Source of the DNA: Methylomonas albis
Lineage (GTDB): Bacteria > Pseudomonadota > Gammaproteobacteria > Methylococcales > Methylomonadaceae
Reading direction: 5' to 3'
NCBI RefSeq assembly: GCF_014850955.1
Contig: NZ_JACXSS010000001.1
Location: 2,728,001-2,792,000, forward strand
DNA: 64,000 bases
Every line of letters starts with the position of its first letter. Positions within the stretch are counted from its first letter, which is position 1. Shown here one piece after another: positions 9,386 through 18,750 of the stretch. A program made the translations under genes and the position numbers. Below the pieces are notes generated by a model. That model saw only the letters and a program-made list of their open reading frames with translations, was not told the DNA's origin and did not search any database.

Positions 9386-9871
9386 TTAATCCAATTTTGC
9401 TTCTGAGACGATAATTCCGTCGCTATCGGCGTACAGATAGTGATCTTTTTTGAAATTGACGCCGGCGAAAGTGATCATCGAATCCCGGTGACCATGCCCG
9501 TGCTTACTGCTACAGAGCGGATGCGTGTTCAAAGCTGCCACACCAATCGGCATTTTGTTAATGGCTTCAGAGCCGCGAATACTCCCATAGACGACAATAC
9601 CCTGCCAGCCATTTTCGACTGCCAAAGCAGTCAAGGTATCACCCAACAAGGCGCAACGCTTTGAGCCACCGCCGTCGATCACCAGCACTCGATCAGTGAC
9701 TTTCTCTTCCAGCACGGTCCGCACCAAAGTATTGTCCTCGAACACTTTTAAAGTCGTGATTTGCCCGCTGAACTGGCCTTTACCGCCGAAATACCGAAAC
9801 AAAGGCTCGGCAATTTGAAAGTTTTCTTGGGCGGAAAAACGGTCACATAAAGCGCCGGTAAGAAATGACAT
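9386..9871 (-). CDS. rraA: RraA family protein (RNase E activity regulator)
   Basis: The start is ATG 9871 (MSFLTGALCDRF), fixed by GGAGG eight bases upstream. It yields 161 aa, the same length as E. coli RraA; the open frame extends 16 codons further but those are not family-like. The trimeric RraA fold is indicated by RYFGGKGQFSGQITTLKVFEDN, VLVIDGGGSKRCALLGD and GIVVYGSIRGSE. RraA binds RNase E and dampens mRNA decay; some relatives are hydroxymethylglutarate aldolases, and sequence alone does not separate these fully. It lies 14 bases downstream of trhP, so the two are co-transcribed. Confidence 0.92.
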   Translation of the reverse strand: MSFLTGALCDRFSAQENFQIAEPLFRYFGGKGQFSGQITTLKVFEDNTLVRTVLEEKVTDRVLVIDGGGSKRCALLGDTLTALAVENGWQGIVVYGSIRGSEAINKMPIGVAALNTHPLCSSKHGHGHRDSMITFAGVNFKKDHYLYADSDGIIVSEAKLD

Positions 9872-9885
9872 ACAGCCTCCAAAGG

Positions 9886-11241
9886 CTAGTAATAACGTGC
9901 CAGTAATCCGTACTGGCAATCGACATCGGGCAGCGGAATCTTAACTTCATAACCACCGCCGGACGCTTCCTGCATGGGCTGACCGTATTTATCGACCATA
10001 TTTTCCACGGTTATATCCTGATTGCCCTGCGGCAGAATTAACTCCAGCTTATCGCCTAGCGAAAACTTGTTTTTGACGCTAATGTCCGCCCAGCCGGTTT
10101 CGGTATCGTAATGAGTAATTTCACCGCAAAATTGCTGCTGATGGCTTTTCGAGTAACCGGACAGGTAGTTTTGATGCTCTTGGGTATGATGGCGCTGATA
10201 AAAGCCGTCGGTATAGCCGCGATTAGCTAAATTATCCAACACACCCAGTAACTCGGGCTGGAACGGCCGGCCGGCCAGGGCATCGTCTATCGCCTGCCGA
10301 TAGGTTTGCGCGGTGCGCGCCACATAAAAATGCGATTTGGTGCGGCCTTCGATTTTTAAACTATCGATACCAATTTCCACCAAGCGCTGCACATGCTCGA
10401 TCGCCCGCAAATCCTTGGAGTTCATGATGTAAGTGCCGTTTTCATCCTCCATCACCGGCAACAACTCACCCGGACGGCCCTCTTCCTCCAGGAAATAGAT
10501 ATTGTCGGCCAGCGGATGCCGCTCGGCACCACCGCAACTGGCGGTATTCAACCCTGCATTCAAATCGTTCATCGAAATGACCGCACTATCGGCCAACAAA
10601 TAATCGCCTTCGGCATTTTCCACCGCCGGCTTGGTATCGTATTTCCACCGGCAGGAGTTAGTGCAAGTACCTTGATTAGGATCGCGATGATTGAAATAAC
10701 CGGACAACAGACAGCGACCGGAATAAGCAATACACAAAGCTCCGTGTACGAAGACCTCCAGCTCCATATCAGGACATTGCTGGCGAATCTCCGCGATCTC
10801 GTCCAGCGACAATTCCCGCGACAGAATCACCCGCTCTACGCCCATGCTTTTCCAGAATCTAACGCTGGCATAGTTAACTGTGTTGGCTTGCACCGACAAA
10901 TGAATCGGCATATCCGGCCATTGCTCACGCGTCATCATAATCAAGCCTGGATCAGCCATGATCAATGCATCCGGCCCCATAGCAATGATCGGCTCAATGT
11001 CTTTAATAAAGGTTTTGACTTTGGCGTTATGCGGAATGACATTGGCAGCCAGAAAGAACTTCTTGCCTAATTTATGCGCTTCGGCAATGCCTTTGGCGAG
11101 GTTGTCGGCCATAAAATCGTTGTTGCGCACCCGCAGGCTGTAACGCGGCTGCCCGGCGTAGACGGCGTCAGCGCCAAACGCAAAAGCGTAACGCATGTTG
11201 CGTATGGTGCCGGCGGGAGAGAGAAGTTCGATATGTTTCAT
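9886..11241 (-). CDS. trhP: U32 family tRNA hydroxylation protein TrhP (YegQ)
   Basis: The protein is 451 aa from ATG 11241 (MKHIELLSPAGTIRNM), close to E. coli YegQ/TrhP; ten upstream codons in frame are not conserved-looking. Peptidase U32 signatures are visible: AGQPRYSLRVRNNDF, then EVFVHGALCIAYSGRCLLSGYFNHRDPNQGTC with cysteines that in this family bind an Fe-S cluster, and SLKIEGRTKSHFYVARTA. TrhP acts in prephenate-dependent 5-hydroxylation of uridine-34 in tRNA. Despite the family name it is not a proven protease. It forms an operon with rraA and marks the end of the polysaccharide locus. Confidence 0.94.
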   Translation of the reverse strand: MKHIELLSPAGTIRNMRYAFAFGADAVYAGQPRYSLRVRNNDFMADNLAKGIAEAHKLGKKFFLAANVIPHNAKVKTFIKDIEPIIAMGPDALIMADPGLIMMTREQWPDMPIHLSVQANTVNYASVRFWKSMGVERVILSRELSLDEIAEIRQQCPDMELEVFVHGALCIAYSGRCLLSGYFNHRDPNQGTCTNSCRWKYDTKPAVENAEGDYLLADSAVISMNDLNAGLNTASCGGAERHPLADNIYFLEEEGRPGELLPVMEDENGTYIMNSKDLRAIEHVQRLVEIGIDSLKIEGRTKSHFYVARTAQTYRQAIDDALAGRPFQPELLGVLDNLANRGYTDGFYQRHHTQEHQNYLSGYSKSHQQQFCGEITHYDTETGWADISVKNKFSLGDKLELILPQGNQDITVENMVDKYGQPMQEASGGGYEVKIPLPDVDCQYGLLARYY

Positions 11242-11354
11242 GTCTGTACTAAAAAATGAGCTGACAGGCATTTTAGCAAATTATCACCGGCTTCAGGGTA
11301 TCGCAAGCATTGATCAAAGAACCAGTAAAAATCTCGGCCGGAACGAATGCGGAT

Positions 11355-12125
11355 TTACTTCGCGGGGACAGTCGGTCTTTTAAAAAACTGCGGGATCCGG
11401 GAAAGAACTTTACGCAAAATAAACATTGGCATTCGCACGGCCAGGTTATTCTTTCGGCAAGCGTAATAAGCTTCTATGTTTCCTTTGATAATGCCGACCA
11501 GACTATTGTTAGAAATACCGCCGGTCCGCATCTTTATCCAGATTTTGGGAATATAGACAGCCTTGACCTTATTCAGGCCTAGAAAGCGCATAGTCAGCTC
11601 AAAGTCCGCTTGTCTGGAAAATTGTAAATCAAACCCACCTAACTGTTCATAGATGCGGCGACGCACGAAAAAGGTTGGGTGCGCCGGCATCCAACCTTTT
11701 TCGAATAAACCGCTACGATAGTCGCAAGATGTCCAATATCGAACAATTTTTGAGGCATCATATCTGTCGACATACAACAAATCTGCGTAGCAGACGTCTA
11801 CAGTGGGGTCGGAAAATATGTCGGCAACTTGGGATAATATCGTGTCATCTGCATACACATCGTCGGCATTCAAAGTACCTATCACATCGCCGGACGCCAG
11901 AAAAATACCTTTATTCATCGCATCGTAAATACCGTGATCAGGTTCGGTAATAAACTTGGCCAGATGCTGACCGTATTTACGCACCATATCGACGGTGCCA
12001 TCGGTTGAGCCGCCATCGATTACGATGTGCTCGATGTTATTAAAATCCTGCCGCGATACTGACTGTAAGTTATCGATAATAAACTCCGCAGCATTATAAG
12101 ATACGGTGACAATTGATATTTTCAT
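11355..12125 (-). CDS. family 2 glycosyltransferase (WcaA-like)
   Basis: A 256-aa GT-A fold enzyme opening MKISIVTVSYNAAEFI, with the nucleotide-sugar region HIVIDGGSTDGTVDMVRKY, the segment EPDHGIYDAMNKGIFLASGD and a metal-binding NADDVYAD (DXD-like). No membrane helix is predicted by eye, so it should act on lipid-linked oligosaccharide at the inner face of the membrane. An AGG motif lies before the ATG. It is the last gene of the 40-kb polysaccharide locus, separated by a 139-base gap from the GT2 gene upstream of it. Donor and acceptor cannot be told from sequence. Confidence 0.9.
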   Translation of the reverse strand: MKISIVTVSYNAAEFIIDNLQSVSRQDFNNIEHIVIDGGSTDGTVDMVRKYGQHLAKFITEPDHGIYDAMNKGIFLASGDVIGTLNADDVYADDTILSQVADIFSDPTVDVCYADLLYVDRYDASKIVRYWTSCDYRSGLFEKGWMPAHPTFFVRRRIYEQLGGFDLQFSRQADFELTMRFLGLNKVKAVYIPKIWIKMRTGGISNNSLVGIIKGNIEAYYACRKNNLAVRMPMFILRKVLSRIPQFFKRPTVPAK

Positions 12126-12264
12126 TGACCTGAGATAAATAAATATTTAAGAGGCTTGCAACAATTAATGGCCGCATTTACCTCTAACAAACAGAACTCC
12201 TCCGTACGCGTATAGGGCAAACTTTATCAATCTTTAATAAAGACAATTGCTCATAACCAAAACA

Positions 12265-13317
12265 CTAATGCCTAATAAATTTGCCCAACCGTACCCAAAC
12301 AAAAGCACAACCGCGTCTAAGGTCGCCAGTTAATACTCTCCCGATAAAAACCGATATGGCACCGTAAATTATTGCCAACCCTTTCGGCAGCTTAAAAATT
12401 GGCGCGACAAAACAATAGAAAGTCCAATGCTGAGAAAATCTGGCATTGAACCGTGAATACGCAATACTCAAATCTTCAGTTCCCCGCAAGCGTAACCTTA
12501 ACACGTAGTATGGATAGTATCCTATCAACATATCCGATTCGAGCGTATACTTAGTGCCGACAGATAATCCACTATCAATATATTTATCAACAATAGCGCC
12601 AAACTTATCAACGAATACATCGGAAAACGAGTACCCACCGCTATTATTACGCTTATACGCCACCAAGTAACTATCTACATATAGATTAACAGGTGCCTTT
12701 AAGGCAGCACTATAAATTAAATCAATATGTACAAGATTAGTTCCGCAGTAATCATTAGCATCGACACCTTGCAAATAATCTTTGGATATTATATTTACGG
12801 AAATCAAAGTTGAAAACTTGCCCAACTTAATAATAAACTCGTTTGAATTCGCAAACTCATACAACTTCTCGCCACCACCAGGGTATTCAGCCCTAAAATC
12901 GAAGTCGTAACCATATGCTCGAACTGAAACCACGCCATAACTTTTACGAGCCAGCAAACTTTCCAGATGCTTTAAGGAGCCATCTATCAGCAAGTCGTCA
13001 TCGCCAAAAATCAAAACGTATTGTCCGGCAGCCTGATTAAAGCATTGCGCTATATTTAGATCAGGCCCGATATTTTCAGAATTTCTTATGTATCGTATTG
13101 GTAGATCTTTATGTAAAAACTCTTCAACACATGCCTTAGTATCGTCGCTAGAACAATTATCTGATACTAAAATCTCTATTGGGTAAGTTAATTCGCCAAG
13201 CTGAGATATAATCTGCTCTATATTCTTAACTAAATAATCAGCCCTGTTCCAGGTTGGAATGGCAATAGTTAGTAATGGCCTAGTATTTTTATTCATATTT
13301 TTATTATATTGTCGCAT
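12265..13317 (-). CDS. family 2 glycosyltransferase
   Basis: A 350-aa GT2 enzyme. The N-terminal catalytic domain shows LLTIAIPTWNRADYL, EILVSDNCSSDDTKACV, NIGPDLNIAQCF and the acidic GDDDLLID motif that binds the metal-nucleotide. The C-terminal part has a hydrophobic FYCFVAPIFKLPKGLAIIYGAIS region that may sit on the membrane. The ATG at 13317 overlaps the end of the flippase gene by 14 bases; an internal ATG seven codons later (MNKNTRPLL) is equally possible, since neither has a clear ribosome binding site. Probably adds a sugar to the repeat unit. Confidence 0.88.
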   Translation of the reverse strand: MRQYNKNMNKNTRPLLTIAIPTWNRADYLVKNIEQIISQLGELTYPIEILVSDNCSSDDTKACVEEFLHKDLPIRYIRNSENIGPDLNIAQCFNQAAGQYVLIFGDDDLLIDGSLKHLESLLARKSYGVVSVRAYGYDFDFRAEYPGGGEKLYEFANSNEFIIKLGKFSTLISVNIISKDYLQGVDANDYCGTNLVHIDLIYSAALKAPVNLYVDSYLVAYKRNNSGGYSFSDVFVDKFGAIVDKYIDSGLSVGTKYTLESDMLIGYYPYYVLRLRLRGTEDLSIAYSRFNARFSQHWTFYCFVAPIFKLPKGLAIIYGAISVFIGRVLTGDLRRGCAFVWVRLGKFIRH

Positions 13318-14604
13318 GCCACTTTTTACGAAGCATTACCCACATCAGCAACGATGTCGGAAAACCGAACCCGACATTTACTAAAAGCAAAACCAGCACA
13401 ATACCCGCCGAACCCCAAATCGGCGCCACCCAAACCGAACCACCGACGGTCAATAATGCACCGGACAAGGACAACCAAAGAAAGGGCTCCTTGCGGTGCG
13501 CCCTGAGATAGATAGCTAACAATCCGGAAATATGGGCAAACAAAATTGCACCGATCAGAACAAAAGTTTCCCAAAACGGTAAAAACCTAACGCCGTACGC
13601 AGTGTAATCGGCCGCATAGCGAATCAAGACAAAAAACACCGCCCCCAGGACAAATACCGCAAGTGAACGTTTAAAACCTTTTTTGAATTCCTTGTCCAGC
13701 AAATCCCAATCCTGCTGCCCGGCAGCTTTGGCTAACACGGGGATTCGACTCGTCATCCAAGCTAAACTTAACAAACCCAACATATTGCAAACGGTCATAG
13801 TGACTCCCATCTGCCCGGCAACTACGGCATTCTGAGTCTGAAACAACAGCGGAGTATGCATTTGAGTTAAAAAATACCCGCAAAGCCAACTAATTCCCAA
13901 GCGCCATTGCATCGGCCAGAGCTCTTGCCACCAACCGAAGTCCCCGGAAATCCCAAACAAAGCTGACGCCCATAATTTCGGATAGCGAAATAGCGCCCAT
14001 ACCAAAGCAATCAAAGCAGCCGACGCGGGCATCATAGCGACCGCATAAAGGCCGCCCCCTCTATTAGGGTAAACCAAATGGCGATGGCGCCTACAATACC
14101 TTGCACCAAACGCAGCGAATAGACCTCCACAACTTTACCGCTGCCTTCCACTATAGCCAAAACCGGCAATAAGGCCAAACCTACGGCCGTGCTGACAACC
14201 AGAACTAACCAAGGTTGTTGCCAAGCTAAATCCAATTCCTGCGGACGATGACTAAAGAAATATAAACCACCCGGATAAACCAATAAAAACAGCAGCCCGG
14301 AAACACCATACCAATACAATGCTTTTTTGGTCAGCGCTAGATAGCGGCCGACATTGTTACCAACGACCTCCCCGTGAGGCAACCAAGTCAATTCGGCAAA
14401 CTCGTGCGCAGCCTGCTGTACCAGTATGGTTGATAGACCCATATCCAATAACGCCTGCAAGCCGGCAAGACTGGCAAAGGTGTAGTAGTAGCCCTGTTCG
14501 GCTGGAGATAAATATCGTGCAATGCAAAATAGCGTAATCAGGCCTGCGCCAGCCTGCCAACCCCGTTGCGCTAAAACTGCTAACGTTTTCTTATCGACCT
14601 GCAT
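13304..14604 (-). pseudogene. flippase (Wzx/MATE-like) broken by a frameshift
   Basis: Two overlapping frames together make one polytopic membrane protein of about 430 aa. The N-terminal part (from ATG 14604, MQVDKKTLAVLAQRG, behind GAGG) covers several helices and ends at 14032. The C-terminal part continues in another frame to 13304. The join lies at a run of five G on the coding strand (14055-14059): stepping back one base there restores ...TLIEGGGLYAVAMMPASAA without a break. This is a one-base loss, a sequencing error or a slippage site. The family exports undecaprenyl-linked repeat units. It is the only Wzx-like gene seen in the locus. Confidence 0.8.
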
Positions 14605-14675
14605 ATAGTTTTGCCTCGGGTTCCCTGCGTCCAATGAATGGATTGGCTAGTTATAAATTCAATTCGGCAAAAAAA

Positions 14676-15686
14676 TCAAAGCCTGGATCGATCAATAGTT
14701 AAAGTTCGCTCGGGTAAGTTAAACAGTTTACGGTAAAATCGCCGCAAGCCTCCCGCCAAAAAACCAGGCATTAGACAATAAGCCAGCGATACCATAAACA
14801 TACGACCACGCCAGCCTTCGCCATACGCCATCATAGACAACAAATAATTAAATTGATTGATGCCTTGGGCTTTGTAATTTAACGCGACTTTAACCAACCA
14901 CAAACTACTGTTCTTGCTACTCCTATCCCTTGTCATATACCGGGTAATTTCCCCAATAAACTTTATACGGAGCTTTCTATCCCGCAGAAACCGACTAGTC
15001 CTAAACCAGCCCGCATACCATTCCAAATCGCCAAAATAATATCCGGGAGCTGTATTTGGGGTATGTGTCATTAAATCATTTTTAGTACTGTAGACTGTGA
15101 GAGGTTTCTCCTGCATCGAGAGCATCGTTGATACCAATTGTGGATAGGCGTCACCTATGTTCATATATGCTGATGGCAAATGGGCCGATGCAATGCTGCG
15201 GCGAATAATGGTTGCGGAAATCATGCTGATACTGGCAAAAAACAACGGCTCTGTGTGAGCCAGATCCATCGCCGGTAAATATTTGCCTTTATTACCATCA
15301 TCGACCAGCCATCCTAAGCGAATAATATCCGCATCTTGAGAACTTAGGACCTCTATCAATTCATCTATAAATTGCAAATGCCAGTCGTCGTCGTCACCAA
15401 TAATCCAGCAATATTCGGAATCAGTTACCTCTATGGCACGCAGTATATTGCCACTACCACCGATGTTGTATATATTTTTATGGTATTTTAAATTTGGCCA
15501 GTATTTTTGATATTCTGCCACAACATCTATAGTATTATCATTAGAAGCGTTATCTAATACAACCAGTTCTATTCCCGTTAATCCGGCTTCAACAAATTTT
15601 TGCAAAGTTACTTTTAAACAGTTCTCTCGGTTATAGGTAATAATAACAGGCGCGAGTATACTGTTATCCCAGTTAGATATATTCAT
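14676..15686 (-). CDS. family 2 glycosyltransferase
   Basis: A 336-aa GT2 enzyme with APVIITYNRENCLKVTL, ELVVLDNASNDNTIDVV, NIGGSGNILRAI and the acidic IIGDDDDWH metal-binding motif. The C-terminal third has a hydrophobic patch (MFMVSLAYCLMPGFLAGGL) and a basic tail, suggesting peripheral membrane attachment. Base composition is intermediate between the A+T-rich gene upstream and the richer flippase downstream. There is no obvious Shine-Dalgarno before ATG 15686. Likely role: one glycosidic bond of the repeat unit; sugar specificity unknown. Confidence 0.88.
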   Translation of the reverse strand: MNISNWDNSILAPVIITYNRENCLKVTLQKFVEAGLTGIELVVLDNASNDNTIDVVAEYQKYWPNLKYHKNIYNIGGSGNILRAIEVTDSEYCWIIGDDDDWHLQFIDELIEVLSSQDADIIRLGWLVDDGNKGKYLPAMDLAHTEPLFFASISMISATIIRRSIASAHLPSAYMNIGDAYPQLVSTMLSMQEKPLTVYSTKNDLMTHTPNTAPGYYFGDLEWYAGWFRTSRFLRDRKLRIKFIGEITRYMTRDRSSKNSSLWLVKVALNYKAQGINQFNYLLSMMAYGEGWRGRMFMVSLAYCLMPGFLAGGLRRFYRKLFNLPERTLTIDRSRL

Positions 15687-16087
15687 ATTTTAAATTACTA
15701 GACAATCCATTTTAAGAACATCCGCAGGCATAATAAATATAATTAGACAAAATATCAATATAACAAACAAATAACGCCTCTACATCAGCAAAAGAGAGTA
15801 TGAGTAGGTTTTATAGGTCCGTTGGAATCAAACCACCAAAAAATACATAGATAACTTAAATACCGACGTTTAGCTGGCCAAGCGTTGAAAATTCGCAAAG
15901 CATATCAGCACCGCTTTAAGCTATTAAAGAATGGATCTTTCAAAGCTTCCGTTGAATGAATGAAACTAGGTGGCACGCACGAATCCGAACGATGAAAAAT
16001 AGTAGCGTAATTTTTGACATTTTTTGCTTTAGAGACACTTGCACAAAAGGCTTTGGGAAACATATCGCCCCCATACCCTGACAACAA
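15687..16087. other. 400-bp A+T-rich spacer without a recognised gene
   Basis: The stretch separates the GT2 gene and the 556-aa membrane protein. A 60-codon minus-strand frame (15905-16087) opens only with TTG codons immediately after the upstream stop; its inner ATG gives MFPKAFCASVSKAKNV and no family is recognised. It could be noise or a decayed insert. No clear terminator hairpin was found. Confidence 0.5.
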
Positions 16088-17758
16088 CTATCTAATCACG
16101 TTAACATTCCTAAGATTTTCTTGTGAAATGCAACAAAGACCACCGCTACGTTGCGAAAGTGGAGCAAGGGACAACGGCATATAATCACAGCGCACTACCA
16201 TACCAGAAGACTCAGATTTTCGAATGAAGTCTTGAACATTTTCAGGTTCATTTTCCAAATAAATGTAAGTAATTGGCATCGGCATTCTAGTAGAAGAAAA
16301 ATAAAAATATGTATAATCATCAACGATTAAATGCTTGCTATTATTTAAGTCTATTTTACAAAGACTGGAAATGTTAGAAAACTCTGAGTCGTAATTTTTA
16401 TCATACACGTAACCAACTAAGCCAACACTTGGCCCCGCATATCCAGCTTGTAAATCTCTTGCGTAACGATGGGCAAATATTAATTGCGATAGCAAGCCGA
16501 CAATAACAATATAAAAAAAACAGACTGAAAAAACTTTTTTTGGAAAAACACTAGGCAAATTAGCAGAAACAAAAAAAACCAAAATAATAATCAGCAAGCT
16601 ATACATATAGCCAGCATCATACCAATTTTTTGGCAGATTAAATAAAGCACTAAAAAACACACATCCTGCAAGAACAATCAAAACCGCATTTACCGTCAGG
16701 TACTGTCCACGAACAATATCATTTTTAAAATAAAAATAAGGCAGATATATCGTCAAGCCAAAAAACAAGAAAAAAATATTTGAATATACCAAAGCATTAA
16801 CAAATTTTGCCATTGGACCCAGAGGATGCTGAGGCAAATAATTGGCATCCGTAATCTCCTGAAAGCCAATTTGAAATAAATATCTGTTGAATTGCAATAA
16901 ACTATATAAACATTTATTTAAAAAAAACTTAAAATCATAAAAAAAAGAAAATGGATCAAATGAAAAGCTGATTATTAGCTGATTTAGCTTAGGGATTTCT
17001 GGGCAACTAAAAAAATTTTTCCAAGAAAAGTAGCTCTGCTCCATCAAAAGCGTGATGAGCACAGTCAAAATCATGGATATAAATATTTTTCTTATGCCTA
17101 CAATCAACTTAAGACCAATTATTAAAAAGAATGGCGCTAAAAACATACCTTTAGGATGCGCGTATAAAATCAAAGACACACAAGTAAAGTATACAAAAAT
17201 TAATAAATATATTGTTAATAAGTTCTTTGAAAAACCATGTTTATTTAAAAAAGAAAATAAACATATCAAAAAAACGACGGACGGCAACATAAGTTGCTCA
17301 TGCCTATTAGTAAATAAAAAAACAGGATAAACCCCAATTGCCAAAAGAGAAACAAACAAGGCAATTAACCCCAAGTTTAGCCGATAATCCACTCTATTTT
17401 CAGTATAATACGAATTAATAATTGCGCGCCTAATGTGAAAAAAAAGAGCACAAACCCAGACACCAGCAGCAAAAAAACCAACTACCCTCATAACATAGAG
17501 ATTTTTTATATTTGCATGAATCAACCAATTTACAATCCCAGGAACATACCACGTTAATGGAAATATACTAGAAAAAGCAGATGTACAAGTAGGAAGATTC
17601 GATATTTTATAAGGATAGTCAAATAAAAATCTCGACAACCAAAATCGAGTAGCCACCTCATCGGGATATATGGGAAAATTGTAAAGCAGAATTAATGTAA
17701 CTAAAAAAAACAAAACAGCTACAACTGATATTATATTGTTATATATACCAATACTCAT
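16088..17758 (-). CDS. polytopic membrane protein, GT-C glycosyltransferase-like
   Basis: A 556-aa protein with about ten hydrophobic helices. After helix 1, the first periplasmic loop carries YPDEVATRFW (D33, E34), the acidic pair expected of GT-C enzymes that use polyprenyl-phosphate sugars. The C-terminal 130 residues are a soluble tail with several cysteines. The gene is very A+T-rich with heavy use of A/T-ending codons, unlike the core genes, which suggests transfer. With the ArnC-like transferase (22720-23682) and the EmrE-like protein (19725-20066) it would form a periplasmic side-chain glycosylation route. GT-C assignment is inference from topology and motif. Confidence 0.7.
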   Translation of the reverse strand: MSIGIYNNIISVVAVLFFLVTLILLYNFPIYPDEVATRFWLSRFLFDYPYKISNLPTCTSAFSSIFPLTWYVPGIVNWLIHANIKNLYVMRVVGFFAAGVWVCALFFHIRRAIINSYYTENRVDYRLNLGLIALFVSLLAIGVYPVFLFTNRHEQLMLPSVVFLICLFSFLNKHGFSKNLLTIYLLIFVYFTCVSLILYAHPKGMFLAPFFLIIGLKLIVGIRKIFISMILTVLITLLMEQSYFSWKNFFSCPEIPKLNQLIISFSFDPFSFFYDFKFFLNKCLYSLLQFNRYLFQIGFQEITDANYLPQHPLGPMAKFVNALVYSNIFFLFFGLTIYLPYFYFKNDIVRGQYLTVNAVLIVLAGCVFFSALFNLPKNWYDAGYMYSLLIIILVFFVSANLPSVFPKKVFSVCFFYIVIVGLLSQLIFAHRYARDLQAGYAGPSVGLVGYVYDKNYDSEFSNISSLCKIDLNNSKHLIVDDYTYFYFSSTRMPMPITYIYLENEPENVQDFIRKSESSGMVVRCDYMPLSLAPLSQRSGGLCCISQENLRNVNVIR

Positions 17759-17812
17759 GCAATAAAAATACCAAGAATACTAAAAATGACAAAAAAACCT
17801 ACGCAGGTCTCA

Positions 17813-18748
17813 TCAAGAAGATGACTCATCTTTTAAAACAAAAAACATTTGAGAAGTTTTAAAAAATGGCATTCGCAATATATCAAAAATCGCAAATAGC
17901 GCCACCAACGGCGAGAATAAATAATGTTTGGTTGAAGGTAAATTAGCCGATATGGTAACAATACCAAGCCGTCCTAAAACAGCCAAGATTGACGCTGCCC
18001 AAAATGGCGCCCCTTGGGTATAACTAAAGCTCTCTACTGATAACCCAACTTGACCACACAAGTTATAGAAAGATTGTTTTGTAAATAATACCCAATGCCT
18101 GGGACAATGAAACCCAGCCCAGGAACTATTTCTAAACAATCTTGCATCTAAACTATCAAAGTTTGGTGTTTTAATCAAAACAAAACCGTTAGGATTTAGT
18201 AGCTCTCGAGTTTTTGCCAAAACTAGTTTCGGGTCTTCAACGTGCTCTATCAAATTAAGCAACAAAATTAAATCAAATTTACCATTTGTTTTAAAATCCT
18301 CCACTCTACCGAGAAAAAAGTCATGCCCACCATCACGGGCGGCTTTTTCTGCGCCTGGATCAATATCTACAATTTGAGAATACATCACTCTATCATCTAT
18401 TCTCTTAATCTCGTTTATACACCACCCAGAACCGCCACCAACGTCTAAAACACGAATATTATCTTTATTAATTTTATGCAATATTCCCTTATATCTAATT
18501 CCATCTAAAATATTTTTTACGCCTTTGACAACACTAAAAGAATTATTTGAATACGAATAATAGTTAATTGGATAGATGTCTTTCAATCTTCCGACAGGAG
18601 GTTCTTTTAAGTACATGCACCCACAGGATAAGCATCGCAGGTATTCATATGCCTTTTCACAAGTAAAATACTCAACATCATAAGCAACCGCCCAATGTTC
18701 ATAACGGTTTTGTTTGCAAATCGGGCATAAAGTATTTTTAGTTTCCAT
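17813..18748 (-). CDS. SAM-dependent methyltransferase with N-terminal zinc ribbon
   Basis: A 311-aa protein. The N-terminus has CPICKQN (C8, C11) and CLSCGCMYL, a zinc-ribbon pair found in many sugar C- or O-methyltransferases. The Rossmann methyltransferase core follows: RVLDVGGGSGWCINEI, the acidic VDIDPGAE, LILLLNLIEHVEDP and LLNPNGFVLIKTPN. The tail has hydrophobic stretches near the membrane-facing end (SPLVALFAIFDIL). It starts two bases after the desaturase stop. Probably methylates a sugar or lipid-linked glycan precursor; target unknown. Confidence 0.88.
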   Translation of the reverse strand: METKNTLCPICKQNRYEHWAVAYDVEYFTCEKAYEYLRCLSCGCMYLKEPPVGRLKDIYPINYYSYSNNSFSVVKGVKNILDGIRYKGILHKINKDNIRVLDVGGGSGWCINEIKRIDDRVMYSQIVDIDPGAEKAARDGGHDFFLGRVEDFKTNGKFDLILLLNLIEHVEDPKLVLAKTRELLNPNGFVLIKTPNFDSLDARLFRNSSWAGFHCPRHWVLFTKQSFYNLCGQVGLSVESFSYTQGAPFWAASILAVLGRLGIVTISANLPSTKHYLFSPLVALFAIFDILRMPFFKTSQMFFVLKDESSS

Positions 18749-18750
18749 AG

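Noticed and set aside
10393-11070. 225-codon plus-strand frame
   Set aside because: It is antisense to trhP, whose family motifs are unmistakable; the opposite frame shows no family pattern.
14055-14059. Phase-variation tract in the flippase
   Set aside because: Five G is too short for high-rate slippage; a fixed mutation or read error is more likely, so it is reported only as a frameshift.
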